Shown here: one piece after another, positions 8,197 through 16,262 of the stretch
Numbering within the stretch: the first letter of the stretch is position 1
Layout: the number at the start of each line of letters is the position of its first letter
Made by a program: the position numbers and the translations under genes
Notes under the pieces: generated by a model
What the model saw: the letters and a program-made list of their open reading frames with translations, nothing else
Databases searched by the model: none
Told to the model about the DNA's origin: nothing
NCBI GenBank assembly: GCA_049975385.1
Contig: JBNGDO010000002.1
Coordinates: 9,173-73,172, forward strand
Direction: 5' to 3'
Source: DSWT01 sp049975385
GTDB taxonomy: Bacteria > Chloroflexota > Anaerolineae > B4-G1 > SLSP01
Length of the DNA: 64,000 bases

Positions 8197-10763
8197 GCGC
8201 CCAGGCGTACGGTAGTCGTGAGTAGCCACGCCAGTGGCCAGCCGAGGCCGCTGAGGCGCGTCGCGCGGGCCAGTTCGGCGATGCCGCCGTCGTCCCATCC
8301 ACCCAACAGAGCGGTGAAAAAGCCGTACAACGCCAGCCCCACGGTTAACCCTCCCAGCAGCAGTACAACGCTGGCCGAGACCGTCGGTTTCCACAGCCAT
8401 TCTCCTACAATCCCCAGGAGGCTGTAGAGCACTGCCGCAGCGCCGATAGGAGCAACGAACGTCTGCCACACGTAGACGCGCGTGCGCCCGGTTGCTCGCC
8501 CGACAAACCACCAGCCTACCAGCCCGCGCAGCATCAGCGCGCTGGCGAAGGCAATCGGCAGTCCCACCATGCCGTAGGGTGGGGCTAATACTGCCAGTAA
8601 CCCTACGCGCACCACTTGCTCGCCGACGGTCAGCCATGAGACTGTCGCCGGGCGGCCTAGCGCGATCAAAATCTGGTTGGCAGACCAGGCCAGCCATTGG
8701 AATGCTCCCCACAGCAGGATCGGCAGCAGCCAATGGGCGATCTCCGTCGCTGACGCCCCCATTATGCCAAGGATGACGCGGTCTCCCACAGCATACAGTG
8801 CTGTGAACAGGAACAGGCTGAACCACAACCCATAATGTACACTCTGGCTGATATAGTAGCGTAGCAATCGTTCGTATCCCTGGATATGTACTTCGGCTAT
8901 TGCGGGCAGCAAGCCATTGTACAGGCTGATCGAGAGTACGTCGTAGACGGCAGCAAAAGTGATCGCGAGCGTCCAGGAATTGTGCAGATTGCTATAGGTG
9001 GGAATCAAGCGTGGCAGGAGCACTGTCTGGGCAACGGCGCCCAATGGGACGAAGGCCGCGCCAAATGCCAGCCGTCCGCCGAAACTCGCCATGCGCCCCG
9101 CGATGTGCCGGTCGAACGTCGGCAACAGCAATGCGCGCAGGGCGTAGCCCTGGTATTTGTATAGCCCCACGCCGATCACGAAGACTGCCAATTCCGCCAG
9201 ATACAGCCCTAGCCCCAGGCCCAGCATCCCGCCCATACTTTCACCGAGCGCCGGCTGTGCTGCGCCCCACTCTCGCAAAAGCCGCACGGTCCAGCTTTGG
9301 ATCAAAATCGTTCCTCCAAAGAGCGTCAAAGCCAGGTACTGCTCATAATCGAGCCGCTGCACAGCACGGAAGAAGAATCTGATGCACTGAAAAAAGCCGG
9401 GGAACTGGCTCAGCGCGTGGGCGACCAGAAAAAACGCCAGATGCGCCTGCGCGGTGCCGGGCAAAATGAGGGTTGCGACGAGGGCAGCAAGGCCGAATTG
9501 TGCCGCGCCGCTGAGCATTTGCCACCACACGTAGTATTGGAAGTAGCGGAAAGCTTCCTGAGGATGGCGGATACGCAGCGTGGCAAAATAATAGACCGCG
9601 GCGACGCCGGTTCCCATATCCAGAAGCAGTCCTAACGCACTCAGCCCTAGCCCGAAGATTTCCCAGGTGCGTAGGGTTTGCATCCAGGGCATCAACTCAC
9701 GGGGGAGCAAGTCACCCTGGTAAACGGCCATGGGAATCACTAGCAGGAAGTAGGGTAGTAGCAGTGTCAGCAGTCCACCCAGCGGACGGTGAAAGCCGAC
9801 CTGCTCCCAATCATCACCCCGTGAAGATGTGTGACGTGGTTTTCCGCGTGATGTGATGCGGATCTCGTCCCAAAGCTCTGGGCGCATAAACAACCGCCGC
9901 CGGGCCAGGTAGAGCGCCCACCCGGCGAGGAACATAACGGCAAGGCCGCTACCGATGATGCCCCACTGCACCCGTCCGTGCGGCACGGGAGAGAGGGGAT
10001 AGTTGGCGAAAGCCAGGATGCGCGGTGCATTAGCTGCTTCGAGAATCAGGCGATAGATAAGATAGCGGAAATAGGGCCAGCTTTGCCATTCACGGTTGGA
10101 GGGATGCGCGAGCCACCCACCGACGATGAAGATTTGTGCGCGCTCGCGTCCTCGAACGCGCTGAATCACCGGTTCGCGTGCGCTGGTGATGATGAGTGGA
10201 CGCAGCAAGTTGGGGTTGGAGATGACCGTGCGCGCTTGAATGGGCGGTGCAGCACCCCACGCGATGGTGTTTTGGAGCGCGTCAATCTGCTCCTCGCTTT
10301 CGACACTCAGCGCGTTCCTGAACTGCGCCATACCGAACGTGCTTACGCCCAACAGCACGCTCAAATCATCAACACTTTGGGGAAACTGTGGGCCACAGAA
10401 AATCACCAGCCCCACATCGCTGCGTTGTGCCATCCCATTAAACAACTGCAAAGTCTCTTTGTTGCGTGGCAGGAAGTCGTTGAGCACCAACACCTGGGCC
10501 AGTTCCGGCTGGTCGACCCGCACGATGTAGGGCTCTGCCAGGTTGATGGCCTCGGCAATAGTATCTTCGAGACCTACGTAGTAGACACCCACCGGTGCGG
10601 TGGGTGTCTGTGCACGGGCAGTGCTACTACGGAGGATGATCAACACTGCCAGCAACACAAAAAGCCACCCCAGGCGTAAATGCCTAGCGCGTGGACGCAT
10701 CCGCACGCCCAAACGTTGTGGCGGGCAACTCTCATGGGATTCCATGCTTAGTGCTTTACTCAC
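8082..10763 (-). CDS. Large membrane protein: exported N-terminal domain plus polysaccharide-flippase-like membrane region
   Basis: The 893-residue product has a signal or anchor segment near residues 28-50, an extracytoplasmic domain to about 265 (YYVGLEDTIAEAINLAEPYIVRV, then several beta/alpha segments), a transmembrane helix near 275-295, a short cytoplasmic linker, and then about a dozen or more hydrophobic segments to residue 850. The membrane part resembles the MATE/MOP (Wzx/MurJ-like) flippases of COG2244 type. The substrate is unknown. The start is uncertain: GTG at 10763 immediately follows a 12-bp inverted repeat, ATG at 10745 is an alternative. It follows scpB on the same strand and its 3' end overlaps the NUDIX gene. 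Confidence 0.6.
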   Translation of the reverse strand: MSKALSMESHESCPPQRLGVRMRPRARHLRLGWLFVLLAVLIILRSSTARAQTPTAPVGVYYVGLEDTIAEAINLAEPYIVRVDQPELAQVLVLNDFLPRNKETLQLFNGMAQRSDVGLVIFCGPQFPQSVDDLSVLLGVSTFGMAQFRNALSVESEEQIDALQNTIAWGAAPPIQARTVISNPNLLRPLIITSAREPVIQRVRGRERAQIFIVGGWLAHPSNREWQSWPYFRYLIYRLILEAANAPRILAFANYPLSPVPHGRVQWGIIGSGLAVMFLAGWALYLARRRLFMRPELWDEIRITSRGKPRHTSSRGDDWEQVGFHRPLGGLLTLLLPYFLLVIPMAVYQGDLLPRELMPWMQTLRTWEIFGLGLSALGLLLDMGTGVAAVYYFATLRIRHPQEAFRYFQYYVWWQMLSGAAQFGLAALVATLILPGTAQAHLAFFLVAHALSQFPGFFQCIRFFFRAVQRLDYEQYLALTLFGGTILIQSWTVRLLREWGAAQPALGESMGGMLGLGLGLYLAELAVFVIGVGLYKYQGYALRALLLPTFDRHIAGRMASFGGRLAFGAAFVPLGAVAQTVLLPRLIPTYSNLHNSWTLAITFAAVYDVLSISLYNGLLPAIAEVHIQGYERLLRYYISQSVHYGLWFSLFLFTALYAVGDRVILGIMGASATEIAHWLLPILLWGAFQWLAWSANQILIALGRPATVSWLTVGEQVVRVGLLAVLAPPYGMVGLPIAFASALMLRGLVGWWFVGRATGRTRVYVWQTFVAPIGAAAVLYSLLGIVGEWLWKPTVSASVVLLLGGLTVGLALYGFFTALLGGWDDGGIAELARATRLSGLGWPLAWLLTTTVRLGAQLSPLHGRFPATLREFAEEEARAATLGMREFPSTTGD

Positions 10764-10804
10764 CTCGCGAAGGTTGCGGACGAACTATGTGGAACCTTCG
10801 CGAG
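10764..10804 (-). promoter_or_regulatory. Inverted repeat across the scpB stop, next to the flippase-like start
   Basis: CTCGCGAAGGTT (10764-10775) and AACCTTCGCGAG (10793-10804) are perfect 12-bp inverted copies. The hairpin contains the end of scpB and stops one base before the GTG start of the next gene. It could block or tune translation initiation; read on the plus strand it is followed by five T, so it could also end transcription from that side. Confidence 0.5.
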
Positions 10805-11324
10805 GTTTTTCGGGTTGTTCCAATGGCGGCAAATCTTCTGGTTTTTGTAGCCCAAACTGCTGCAAGAACTCGAACGTCGTCCCATAGAGGATCGGGCGCC
10901 CAACTGTTTCGGCGCGGCCTCTCTCCTCGATCAGACCGGCATTCAGCAAGGTGCGCAGCACGCTATCGGAGCCGACGCCGCGGATGGCCTCGATCTGTGG
11001 GCGCGTGATCGGTTGTGCGTAGCCCACAATCGCCAGCGTCTCCAGGGCTGCTTGCGAAAGACGCAGGTGCACTTCCAGGCCGAGCAGTTTCTCGACGTGA
11101 GGAGCAGCTTCGGGTGCAGAGACGATTTGCAGGCGATTTTTGCTGCGCTGCAGCCGTAGACCCGTTGCGGTAAAGCGTATTTCTAGCGTGGCGAGGGCGC
11201 TCTCGGCCTCTTCGAGCGAGAGATCCGCAGCCTCGGCCAGCGTCTCGAGCCGCAACGGTTGCGGGGCGGCAAAGAGAAGCGCCTCGAGAAGGGCGTCGGG
11301 CGTTAGCGCAGTTGTTTCGCTCAC
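10785..11324 (-). CDS. scpB: Segregation and condensation protein B
   Basis: The 179-residue protein has the two winged-helix domains of ScpB: an N-terminal one (LEALLFAAPQPLRLETLAEA) and a second beginning near residue 90 (ALETLAIVGYAQPITRPQIEAIRGV), followed by LIEERGRAETVGRPILYGTT. ScpB binds ScpA and SMC to form the chromosome-condensing complex. scpA and smc are not in the window. The start lies two bases after the stop of the AmaP-like gene, so the pair forms an operon. Confidence 0.95.
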   Translation of the reverse strand: MSETTALTPDALLEALLFAAPQPLRLETLAEAADLSLEEAESALATLEIRFTATGLRLQRSKNRLQIVSAPEAAPHVEKLLGLEVHLRLSQAALETLAIVGYAQPITRPQIEAIRGVGSDSVLRTLLNAGLIEERGRAETVGRPILYGTTFEFLQQFGLQKPEDLPPLEQPEKPREGST

Positions 11325-11326
11325 GC

Positions 11327-12037
11327 TCAGCGATCCTCTTCAGTGGGAAGGGGTGGTGGCCCGGCCCATTCCTGCGCCGGGGGAGTTTCACTGGGCGTCT
11401 CCGGTGGAAGTTGGGGTGGTATTTCCGGCGGGGTCTCGCGTGGCATTTCGGGTTCAGGTTTTTCTTCCTTCGGCTTTGTCTTCTTAACCACGGGGGTAGG
11501 GCTAGGCGCGACTTTGATCCGCACCTCTGGTTGGCCGTAGACCTGCAAGCCCAGGTTGTCGGCTAACACCGTGGTCACGGCCTCCATCAGTTCATTCGCC
11601 AGGTCGGGCACATCGTTGCCGGCGCCTACCTCAACGTCGACGATGGCGCGCACCTTGTCGCCCTTTGCGGTGACCTTGGGCGCAACTTTGAGCACGCCCG
11701 GAATTGGATCGAGCTGGTAGGCCAGTTGCTGCGTGATGCTGTCGGTGCTGATGGTCGCCATACCACCCGTCACCTGCTGTACGCGGATGAAGCGCCGATG
11801 TGCGGGGCGCACTTCCAGGAAGATCAGGAACAAAATGACGATATCCAGGAACAGTGCCAGCAACAGGCCTAGAATCAGGCGCCAGACCGCTTGTACGTTG
11901 TTGAAGTACTGCCCTAGATCGACCAGCCATTGCCCAACATTGATGAAAATGACGTGGGGCAAGACGCAGACGGCGGTGAGTAGCGCCATCATAGCCAATA
12001 GCACCACGACAATGATAACACGGTTAATCGTATTCAT
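11327..12037 (-). CDS. AmaP/Asp23-like membrane protein (DUF322)
   Basis: The 236-residue product has two hydrophobic helices (residues about 7-30 and 52-72), then a cytoplasmic DUF322/Asp23-type domain (about 85-175) including VTGGMATISTDSITQQLAYQ and an alternating IVDVEVGAG pattern, and a long Pro/Glu-rich tail. This is the arrangement of AmaP, the anchor that brings Asp23 to the membrane in Firmicutes and relates to cell-envelope stress. A good ribosome site GGGAGG lies eight bases before the ATG. Close coupling to scpB is seen; the meaning of that pairing is not known. Confidence 0.8.
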   Translation of the reverse strand: MNTINRVIIVVVLLAMMALLTAVCVLPHVIFINVGQWLVDLGQYFNNVQAVWRLILGLLLALFLDIVILFLIFLEVRPAHRRFIRVQQVTGGMATISTDSITQQLAYQLDPIPGVLKVAPKVTAKGDKVRAIVDVEVGAGNDVPDLANELMEAVTTVLADNLGLQVYGQPEVRIKVAPSPTPVVKKTKPKEEKPEPEMPRETPPEIPPQLPPETPSETPPAQEWAGPPPLPTEEDR

Positions 12038-12161
12038 CTTTTAGCCTCCCTTGCAGATAAACTGTTGGAACATTTGAAAGTTAAGATGTTGTGTTCTCCA
12101 TTCCATTTTAGCTTCGATTCACGAGATTGCTACCGGCGCACGGTCAGAGATCGGTCACAGC

Positions 12162-13331
12162 CTAAAATTCAATCCACACTTTGTCGGTGTAATCGTGCAG
12201 GGTCGTTTCGAGCAAAGCCAGCACGTCGATCTCATCTTCAACACGCCGGACTTCGTCCAGCTTGGCCCAGGTCGCCGGGTTGCGCGCGTGAATGGAACAG
12301 GGGTCCTTGTATGGCAGAATTGAAAGCTCGTAGGTGCCGATGTCCTGCGCAGCGGTGATGATTTCGGCTTTATCGTATCCGATAAGCGGGCGCAGGATGG
12401 GCAGCGTCGTCGCCTGGCTGATCAGGTTGATGTTGGGCAGTGTCTGCGACGCCACCTGCCCGATGCTTTCGCCCGTCACCAGCGCCAGGGCTTTGCGTCG
12501 CAGGGCAAACTGCTCGGCAGCGCGCATGATGAAGCGTCGAAAGACGACCGTAGCAACACGCGTTTGTACGCCTGCCATTGCCGTCTCGAAGGGCGCGGCA
12601 GAGATCAGATACAGCGGTGCAGCAAGTCTGTGTGGAGCCAGCACAGCGCGTGCCATGTCCGGAATCTTGGAAGCGCGCGCCAGTTCGGCGCTTGGCAGCA
12701 GATGAAAGTGCAGCAGATCCAGCGTGCAACCGCGCTTCAGCATCATGTACGCCGCCACGGGCGAGTCGATGCCCCCGGAGAAGAGCGCGAGCACGCGACT
12801 GCTCACGCCTACCGGCAATCCGCCCGCCCCTGGGAGACGGCGCACGAAGCAGTAGGCTGCATCTTCGTAAATCTGGATACTCACCGTCACGTCGGGATTT
12901 TTTAGCTTTACCGGCGCACCGGTCAGTGCCACGATGCGCGCCCCAATTTCCCGATTGACTTCCGGGGAGTGGATCGGGAATTTTTTGTTGCCGCGCGTTG
13001 TATCGACCTTGAACGTAGTGCTCGCCGTCACCACGCCTTCGGCAAGCTGCAACGCAGCCTGGCTGATTGCCTCAAAATCGGCGGGCACGATGGTCGTTGG
13101 CGCGAAGTAGGCGATGCCGAATACCTTGCCGAGTCGCGCTTCGATGGTCTCGGTGGGCAGGTCGGCGAACACTTTGACGAGAATATGACTATGAAAAGGA
13201 TCCACCTTCGTTCCTTCTGCATCGTACAACACCGCGCGGATATTCTGAACTAGCCGGCGCACGAAGAAAATCCGGTTGCGGCCTTTTAAGCCCAACTCGC
13301 CAAAATGTACGATATACGCTTGCATGCACAC
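12162..13331 (-). CDS. thiI: tRNA 4-thiouridine synthase ThiI
   Basis: The 389-residue protein has the ThiI order: N-terminal ferredoxin-like region, THUMP domain (about 60-165) and PP-loop adenylation domain with SGGIDSP at residues 185-191. It transfers sulfur to uridine 8 of tRNA and can contribute to thiazole synthesis. It lacks the C-terminal rhodanese domain of the E. coli enzyme, so a separate cysteine desulfurase or other persulfide carrier would have to deliver sulfur, as in Bacillus-type ThiI. Start may be the first Met or the third residue (13325). Confidence 0.95.
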   Translation of the reverse strand: MCMQAYIVHFGELGLKGRNRIFFVRRLVQNIRAVLYDAEGTKVDPFHSHILVKVFADLPTETIEARLGKVFGIAYFAPTTIVPADFEAISQAALQLAEGVVTASTTFKVDTTRGNKKFPIHSPEVNREIGARIVALTGAPVKLKNPDVTVSIQIYEDAAYCFVRRLPGAGGLPVGVSSRVLALFSGGIDSPVAAYMMLKRGCTLDLLHFHLLPSAELARASKIPDMARAVLAPHRLAAPLYLISAAPFETAMAGVQTRVATVVFRRFIMRAAEQFALRRKALALVTGESIGQVASQTLPNINLISQATTLPILRPLIGYDKAEIITAAQDIGTYELSILPYKDPCSIHARNPATWAKLDEVRRVEDEIDVLALLETTLHDYTDKVWIEF

Positions 13332-13347
13332 TCCTCTACATAGAACA

Positions 13348-13372
13348 ACGGCGTGTGAAACTCACACGCCGT
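13348..13372 (-). terminator. Terminator-like hairpin between the SdrD-like gene and thiI
   Basis: A perfect 11-bp stem (ACGGCGTGTGA paired with TCACACGCCGT, 3-base loop) lies after the stop of the SdrD-like gene and before the thiI start. Confidence 0.65.
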
Positions 13373-13399
13373 CTGTATCGCGTGGGGCGTTAGGCGCGG

Positions 13400-13984
13400 T
13401 CACGAACGCCGCCGCGCTACCCCCAAACCAACGGAGAACACGCTCCCTATCACGAATAGCATCAGTGCGTTCACCAGCGCGTGAGTGTTCTCCAACCCGC
13501 TTGGTGGCAATATCCCACCACCCCCCGTGGGGTAGAGCCCCATGTAGACGTAGGTGACTTGCCCTGATTCAGGCACGTTGACCACACGCTCCGTTGGCGT
13601 GGTGGCGACGTAGCCTTGGGGGACGTGGAACTTCACACGCCAGCCGCCATTGGGTAGCGGCGCCGGCCCGTAGGTCCCCGTAGCATACGTGTTGCCGAAC
13701 TCATCCACGGTGCGATTCTCCGAATAGTAGGTGTGGCTATATTCGCCATTGGAGACGGTGAAATAGACGCCTCCCAAACCTTTCTCGTTGGCGTCCATCT
13801 TGCCGTTGCGGTTGCTATCTACAAACGCCGCGCCGCGGATCGTGCCTTCACCTGGGCCATAAGCAGGCTTTGCAGCGATCGAGAAGACGCTTAACACACA
13901 CAAGAGTAGGATAACTCCGCGTTGCACTTTCGCGGACCATAGTACTCTTTGTTCGAACCGGTTGAACAGATTTAGCGGATTCAT
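13400..13984 (-). CDS. SdrD B-like secreted surface protein with sortase-type C-terminus
   Basis: The 194-residue protein has an N-terminal signal/anchor helix (residues about 23-42), then one SdrD B-like/prealbumin-like beta domain beginning IRGAAFVDSNRNGKMDANEKGLGGV, a form found in cell-wall adhesins and often calcium-binding. The C-terminus has ILPPSG followed by a hydrophobic helix and VARRRS, which is the layout of a sortase sorting signal with LPPSG in place of LPXTG. Whether it is anchored by a sortase or simply by the two helices is not decided; no sortase gene is in the window. A clear promoter lies upstream. Confidence 0.7.
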   Translation of the reverse strand: MNPLNLFNRFEQRVLWSAKVQRGVILLLCVLSVFSIAAKPAYGPGEGTIRGAAFVDSNRNGKMDANEKGLGGVYFTVSNGEYSHTYYSENRTVDEFGNTYATGTYGPAPLPNGGWRVKFHVPQGYVATTPTERVVNVPESGQVTYVYMGLYPTGGGGILPPSGLENTHALVNALMLFVIGSVFSVGLGVARRRS

Positions 13985-14020
13985 TTTCTTTAACCCTCCT
14001 GATCATCCTGGTCTTACTTT

Positions 14021-14049
14021 ATTGTACAGTGAAAGATGTTGTTTTGCAA
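14021..14049 (-). promoter_or_regulatory. Promoter of the SdrD-like gene
   Basis: On the minus strand TTGCAA (14044-14049) and TACAAT (14021-14026) are 17 bases apart, placing the transcription start near 14014, about 30 bases before the ATG. Confidence 0.6.
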
Positions 14050-14101
14050 GGGGCTTCCTCCTTCGGTGATTACCCACATGTCGCACTATGCGCGCGATTC
14101 A

Positions 14102-14420
14102 TTCACCGCAGAGATCGCAAAGCACGCAGAGAAAGCTTCTTTTGGCATGGTTCAGACAGCCGCGCAGTTAGATTGACACTTCAAAGCTAACAAGAAAATT
14201 TCTTGTGGCAAATTTTCGTGAGTACAGGTCGAATTTTCCCGTTTTGACCTCAACATTGGTCAAAAATGCCGAAAACGCTTGTTCGGGAAGCCACTTTGGT
14301 AACAGTGTGATCAGAAAGGGCTGGCGCCGTCGATTGCCACCTGCAGAAGTGTCAATCTAACTTAGACCCTGCCCTTCTTTTATATCTCTCCGCGCTCTCA
14401 GCGCACTCAGCGGTTAAAGC
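14102..14420. repeat. Micro-repeat hairpin (CACCGCAGAG type) split by an inserted element
   Basis: The left arm (14103-14136, CACCGCAGAGATCGCAAAGC and following) and the right arm (14385-14416, ending CACTCAGCGGT) are complementary in the same way as the intact hairpin at 20621-20691. In this copy the loop holds the 197-bp element at 14166-14362. Confidence 0.6.
14166..14362. mobile_element. MITE-like element, 197 bp with 17-bp perfect terminal inverted repeats
   Basis: AGTTAGATTGACACTTC at 14166-14182 is repeated in exact inverse complement at 14346-14362. The interior has no open reading frame of note and contains further short inverted words. If the ends are taken as GATTGACACTTC, both sides are flanked by TA, as expected for an IS630/Tc1-type insertion; this is inferred. 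No transposase with these ends is in the window. Confidence 0.6.
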
Positions 14421-14578
14421 AGAGCGGAATTTGGCTTTTGCCCCCGCGTTTGGCGTTCGATGCCGTTCCGCCGACACACCTGCCCCGAACGTCATTGCAG
14501 GACACACGAGTCACATCGGGCCGGATTCCTGATGGCTGCCGGTAGATGACAACACGGCAGCGTGTCTCCTACCGGCTC

Positions 14579-14702
14579 GCCGTGACAGACGCTACCGCGC
14601 CACAGTTTTCCCTCCACGACGGCGCGGTGACGACAGGCAAACCCCGCGAGGACAAAGCCATTGCCGCCGGGCGGAGGCTTGGGCCGATGAAGACGCGAGG
14701 GT
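14579..14702. repeat. Dispersed GC-rich repeat, copy 1
   Basis: Shares with copies 2 and 3 the blocks CCACAGTT, CCTCCACGACGGCGCGGTGACG, CCCCGCG, GACAAAGCCATTGCCGCCG, and with copy 2 the end block GGGCCGATGAAGAC. It lies in a gene-free gap; the rest of 13985-14827 holds the MITE-like element and micro-repeat, and no gene. Confidence 0.7.
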
Positions 14703-14767
14703 AATCTATGGCATCAAGTTCTGAACATGCTCCTACCCTTTTTACAGTACAACGCCGCTGATAACAC

Positions 14768-14801
14768 ACGCGGCATTTGCCTTTCAAGGCAAGTGCCGCG
14801 T
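14768..14801 (-). terminator. Hairpin after the PIN-associated small gene
   Basis: A 16-bp stem with one mismatch (ACGCGGCATTTGCCTT against AAGGCAAGTGCCGCGT, 2-base loop) lies 27 bases after the stop at 14828. It should end the two-gene transcript. Confidence 0.6.
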
Positions 14802-14827
14802 TATGGTTTAAAGGAAGAAATTAGAAG

Positions 14828-15049
14828 TTACTCTGTGGCCCAGACGTCTTTTTTGTGTGCTTGTATCCGTTCCGCCAGTGTTTTCACATCCACAGGCTCG
14901 AGCCAGGTATGACGTTCCGCAGAATAATCACCATAGCCTGTTTCGAATTGCTGCAAGAACCGCACCATCCCTGCCGGGCCTAACCGTTCAGCCAGAGCGG
15001 CCAACCCTTCTTGACGAACTTCCATCAACGTCATTGTGCGCGTTGTCAT
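14828..15049 (-). CDS. Small partner protein of a PIN-domain toxin (antitoxin candidate)
   Basis: The 73-residue protein (MTLMEVRQEGLAALAERLG, then MVRFLQQFETGYGDYSAERHTWL) belongs to a short family that I recall from cyanobacteria and Chloroflexota, encoded beside PIN-domain genes. The ATG overlaps the stop of the PIN gene in an ATGA, so the two are translationally coupled. The order, toxin before partner, is the reverse of most VapBC pairs. Antitoxin function is inferred from context only. Confidence 0.6.
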   Translation of the reverse strand: MTTRTMTLMEVRQEGLAALAERLGPAGMVRFLQQFETGYGDYSAERHTWLEPVDVKTLAERIQAHKKDVWATE

Positions 15050-15480
15050 TGATTCACTATCTCCCTCAACCAGGTCAATGGATTGGCCACCCGGATGTGC
15101 AATGCGTTAGCAAGGCGTGCAGCACGTTGTAAGAGCACACGGTCCGTTGTCAAGAAAACATCTGCCTGACCAGCCTCGGCGCTGGCAATGTGCAGCGCAT
15201 CGTAAGCGTCCAGTCCGAGCGTTTCCAACTTCATCGCACGTTCTGTAATGTCGTCATCCACTGCCACGTAACGTTGCACGTAACGGGCAAGCAGGTTCAC
15301 CCGCGCGCGCCGTTCTGCATCTGGTGTCTGAGCGATCTCGTAGTTAAGGATGTCGCTACCCAAACATTCCCACTGTTGCGCCTCGCAACGAGCCATAATA
15401 AGCACGACAGCTTCAGCTTCCAGGTGGATATGCGCCTGGGTTAGATCATCAAACGGCCGGTTCAAGCAACACGTGTCCAT
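15046..15480 (-). CDS. PIN-domain protein (VapC-like ribonuclease candidate)
   Basis: The 144-residue protein has the PIN pattern: Asp2 in MDTCCLNRPFDD, a mid-domain glutamate (NYEIAQT), Asp near residue 93 in LDAYDALHIASAEAGQADVFLTTD and a final Asp in that last motif. These acidic residues bind the metal for RNA cleavage in VapC toxins. The start is close to the conserved Asp because a stop codon lies three codons upstream, so one or two residues usual in the family are absent. No strong ribosome site is seen. It is coupled to the small gene downstream. Confidence 0.75.
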   Translation of the reverse strand: MDTCCLNRPFDDLTQAHIHLEAEAVVLIMARCEAQQWECLGSDILNYEIAQTPDAERRARVNLLARYVQRYVAVDDDITERAMKLETLGLDAYDALHIASAEAGQADVFLTTDRVLLQRAARLANALHIRVANPLTWLREIVNQ

Positions 15481-15671
15481 AAATGAGCTTCATTCCGCAT
15501 CAATCCATAGTCTGTTCAATGCCCTTATCATACCGCAAACCCGGGGAATTGTCTATGCCGTTCTGCCAAGAACGCAAAATCCGCGGCGTGATTATCGCTG
15601 CCGGCAACCCCGATTCCTCCGCGCCCTCGGCGAATGCTGCGGTCAAAGTTGAACGTGGGAATGCTGACTCT

Positions 15672-15853
15672 CGGCGTGACGGATTACACCGGCCACAGTT
15701 CACCCTCCACGACGGCGCGGTGACGACCACCCCCGCGCAGACAAACCCATTGCCGCCGCGCGGCGACCCGGCAAGCGCCTGGCAAAGGGGGTAGCGGTGG
15801 ACGTCGACGGGCGCGCGGAACTGCGGCCCGGGCCGATGAAGACACGGGCGTAG
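15672..15853. repeat. Dispersed GC-rich repeat, copy 2 (longest)
   Basis: Contains all blocks of copy 1 and, in addition, CGGCGACCCGGCAAGCGC and TGGCAAAGGGGG shared with copy 3. On the minus strand it directly follows an Rhs-core remnant. Apart from this and the Rhs remnant, the gap 15481-16029 shows no gene. Confidence 0.75.
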
Positions 15854-15855
15854 CA

Positions 15856-15965
15856 ACAAACGTTGTCCACTCGAAGTGGTTGCCGATGTAGTAGGTGGTC
15901 ACGCCGTCCATTACGGATTTGACGCGGTTGCCATCTACATCACTGAGGCATTGCCTTGTACACCG
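15856..15965 (-). pseudogene. Rhs-core remnant
   Basis: A minus-strand frame reads DVDGNRVKSVMDGVTTYYIGNHFEWT in overlapping pieces; the order DGNRVKSV, GVTTYYIGN, EW is the signature of the conserved core of Rhs/YD-repeat proteins. It is cut off on both sides, running into dispersed repeat copy 2 downstream and non-coding sequence upstream. It is a fragment, not a functional gene. Confidence 0.7.
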
Positions 15966-16029
15966 ATGCTGATGTTGTGGCTAAGGTTTTCTAACGTATT
16001 GGCGTGAATCATTCCCGAAATATCACATC

Positions 16030-16260
16030 TCATGCACCGGAGAATTCAAAGACCGGTGTTGCCAGCACGCGGACCGGCTGCTTTTGCTCCCACGCCACAC
16101 GTTGCAATTGCTCAACAGTCTCTGGGGAAAAATACTGTTCACCGGTCTCCAGGCACACGCGCGCCGGTACATTCTCAATAATGATGAATCGACCACCATA
16201 TTCGAGGGTGTAAGTCACCTTTTGCTCAACGAATGTCTCTTTCCAGACGCCCGTCTCCAT
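16030..16260 (-). CDS. YgiT/MqsA-like small protein without its zinc cysteines (antitoxin candidate)
   Basis: The 76-residue protein has the part of YgiT-type antitoxins that follows the first CxxC: VTYTLEYGGRFIIIENVPARVC, then ETGEQYFSPETVEQL. The usual N-terminal CxxC knuckle is missing and only one of the second pair of cysteines remains, so it probably does not bind zinc. The start is chosen for GAGGAGA eight bases upstream, inside the end of the DUF4258 gene, two bases from its stop. The pairing with DUF4258 is typical of toxin-antitoxin modules. Confidence 0.65.
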   Translation of the reverse strand: METGVWKETFVEQKVTYTLEYGGRFIIIENVPARVCLETGEQYFSPETVEQLQRVAWEQKQPVRVLATPVFEFSGA

Positions 16261-16262
16261 AT

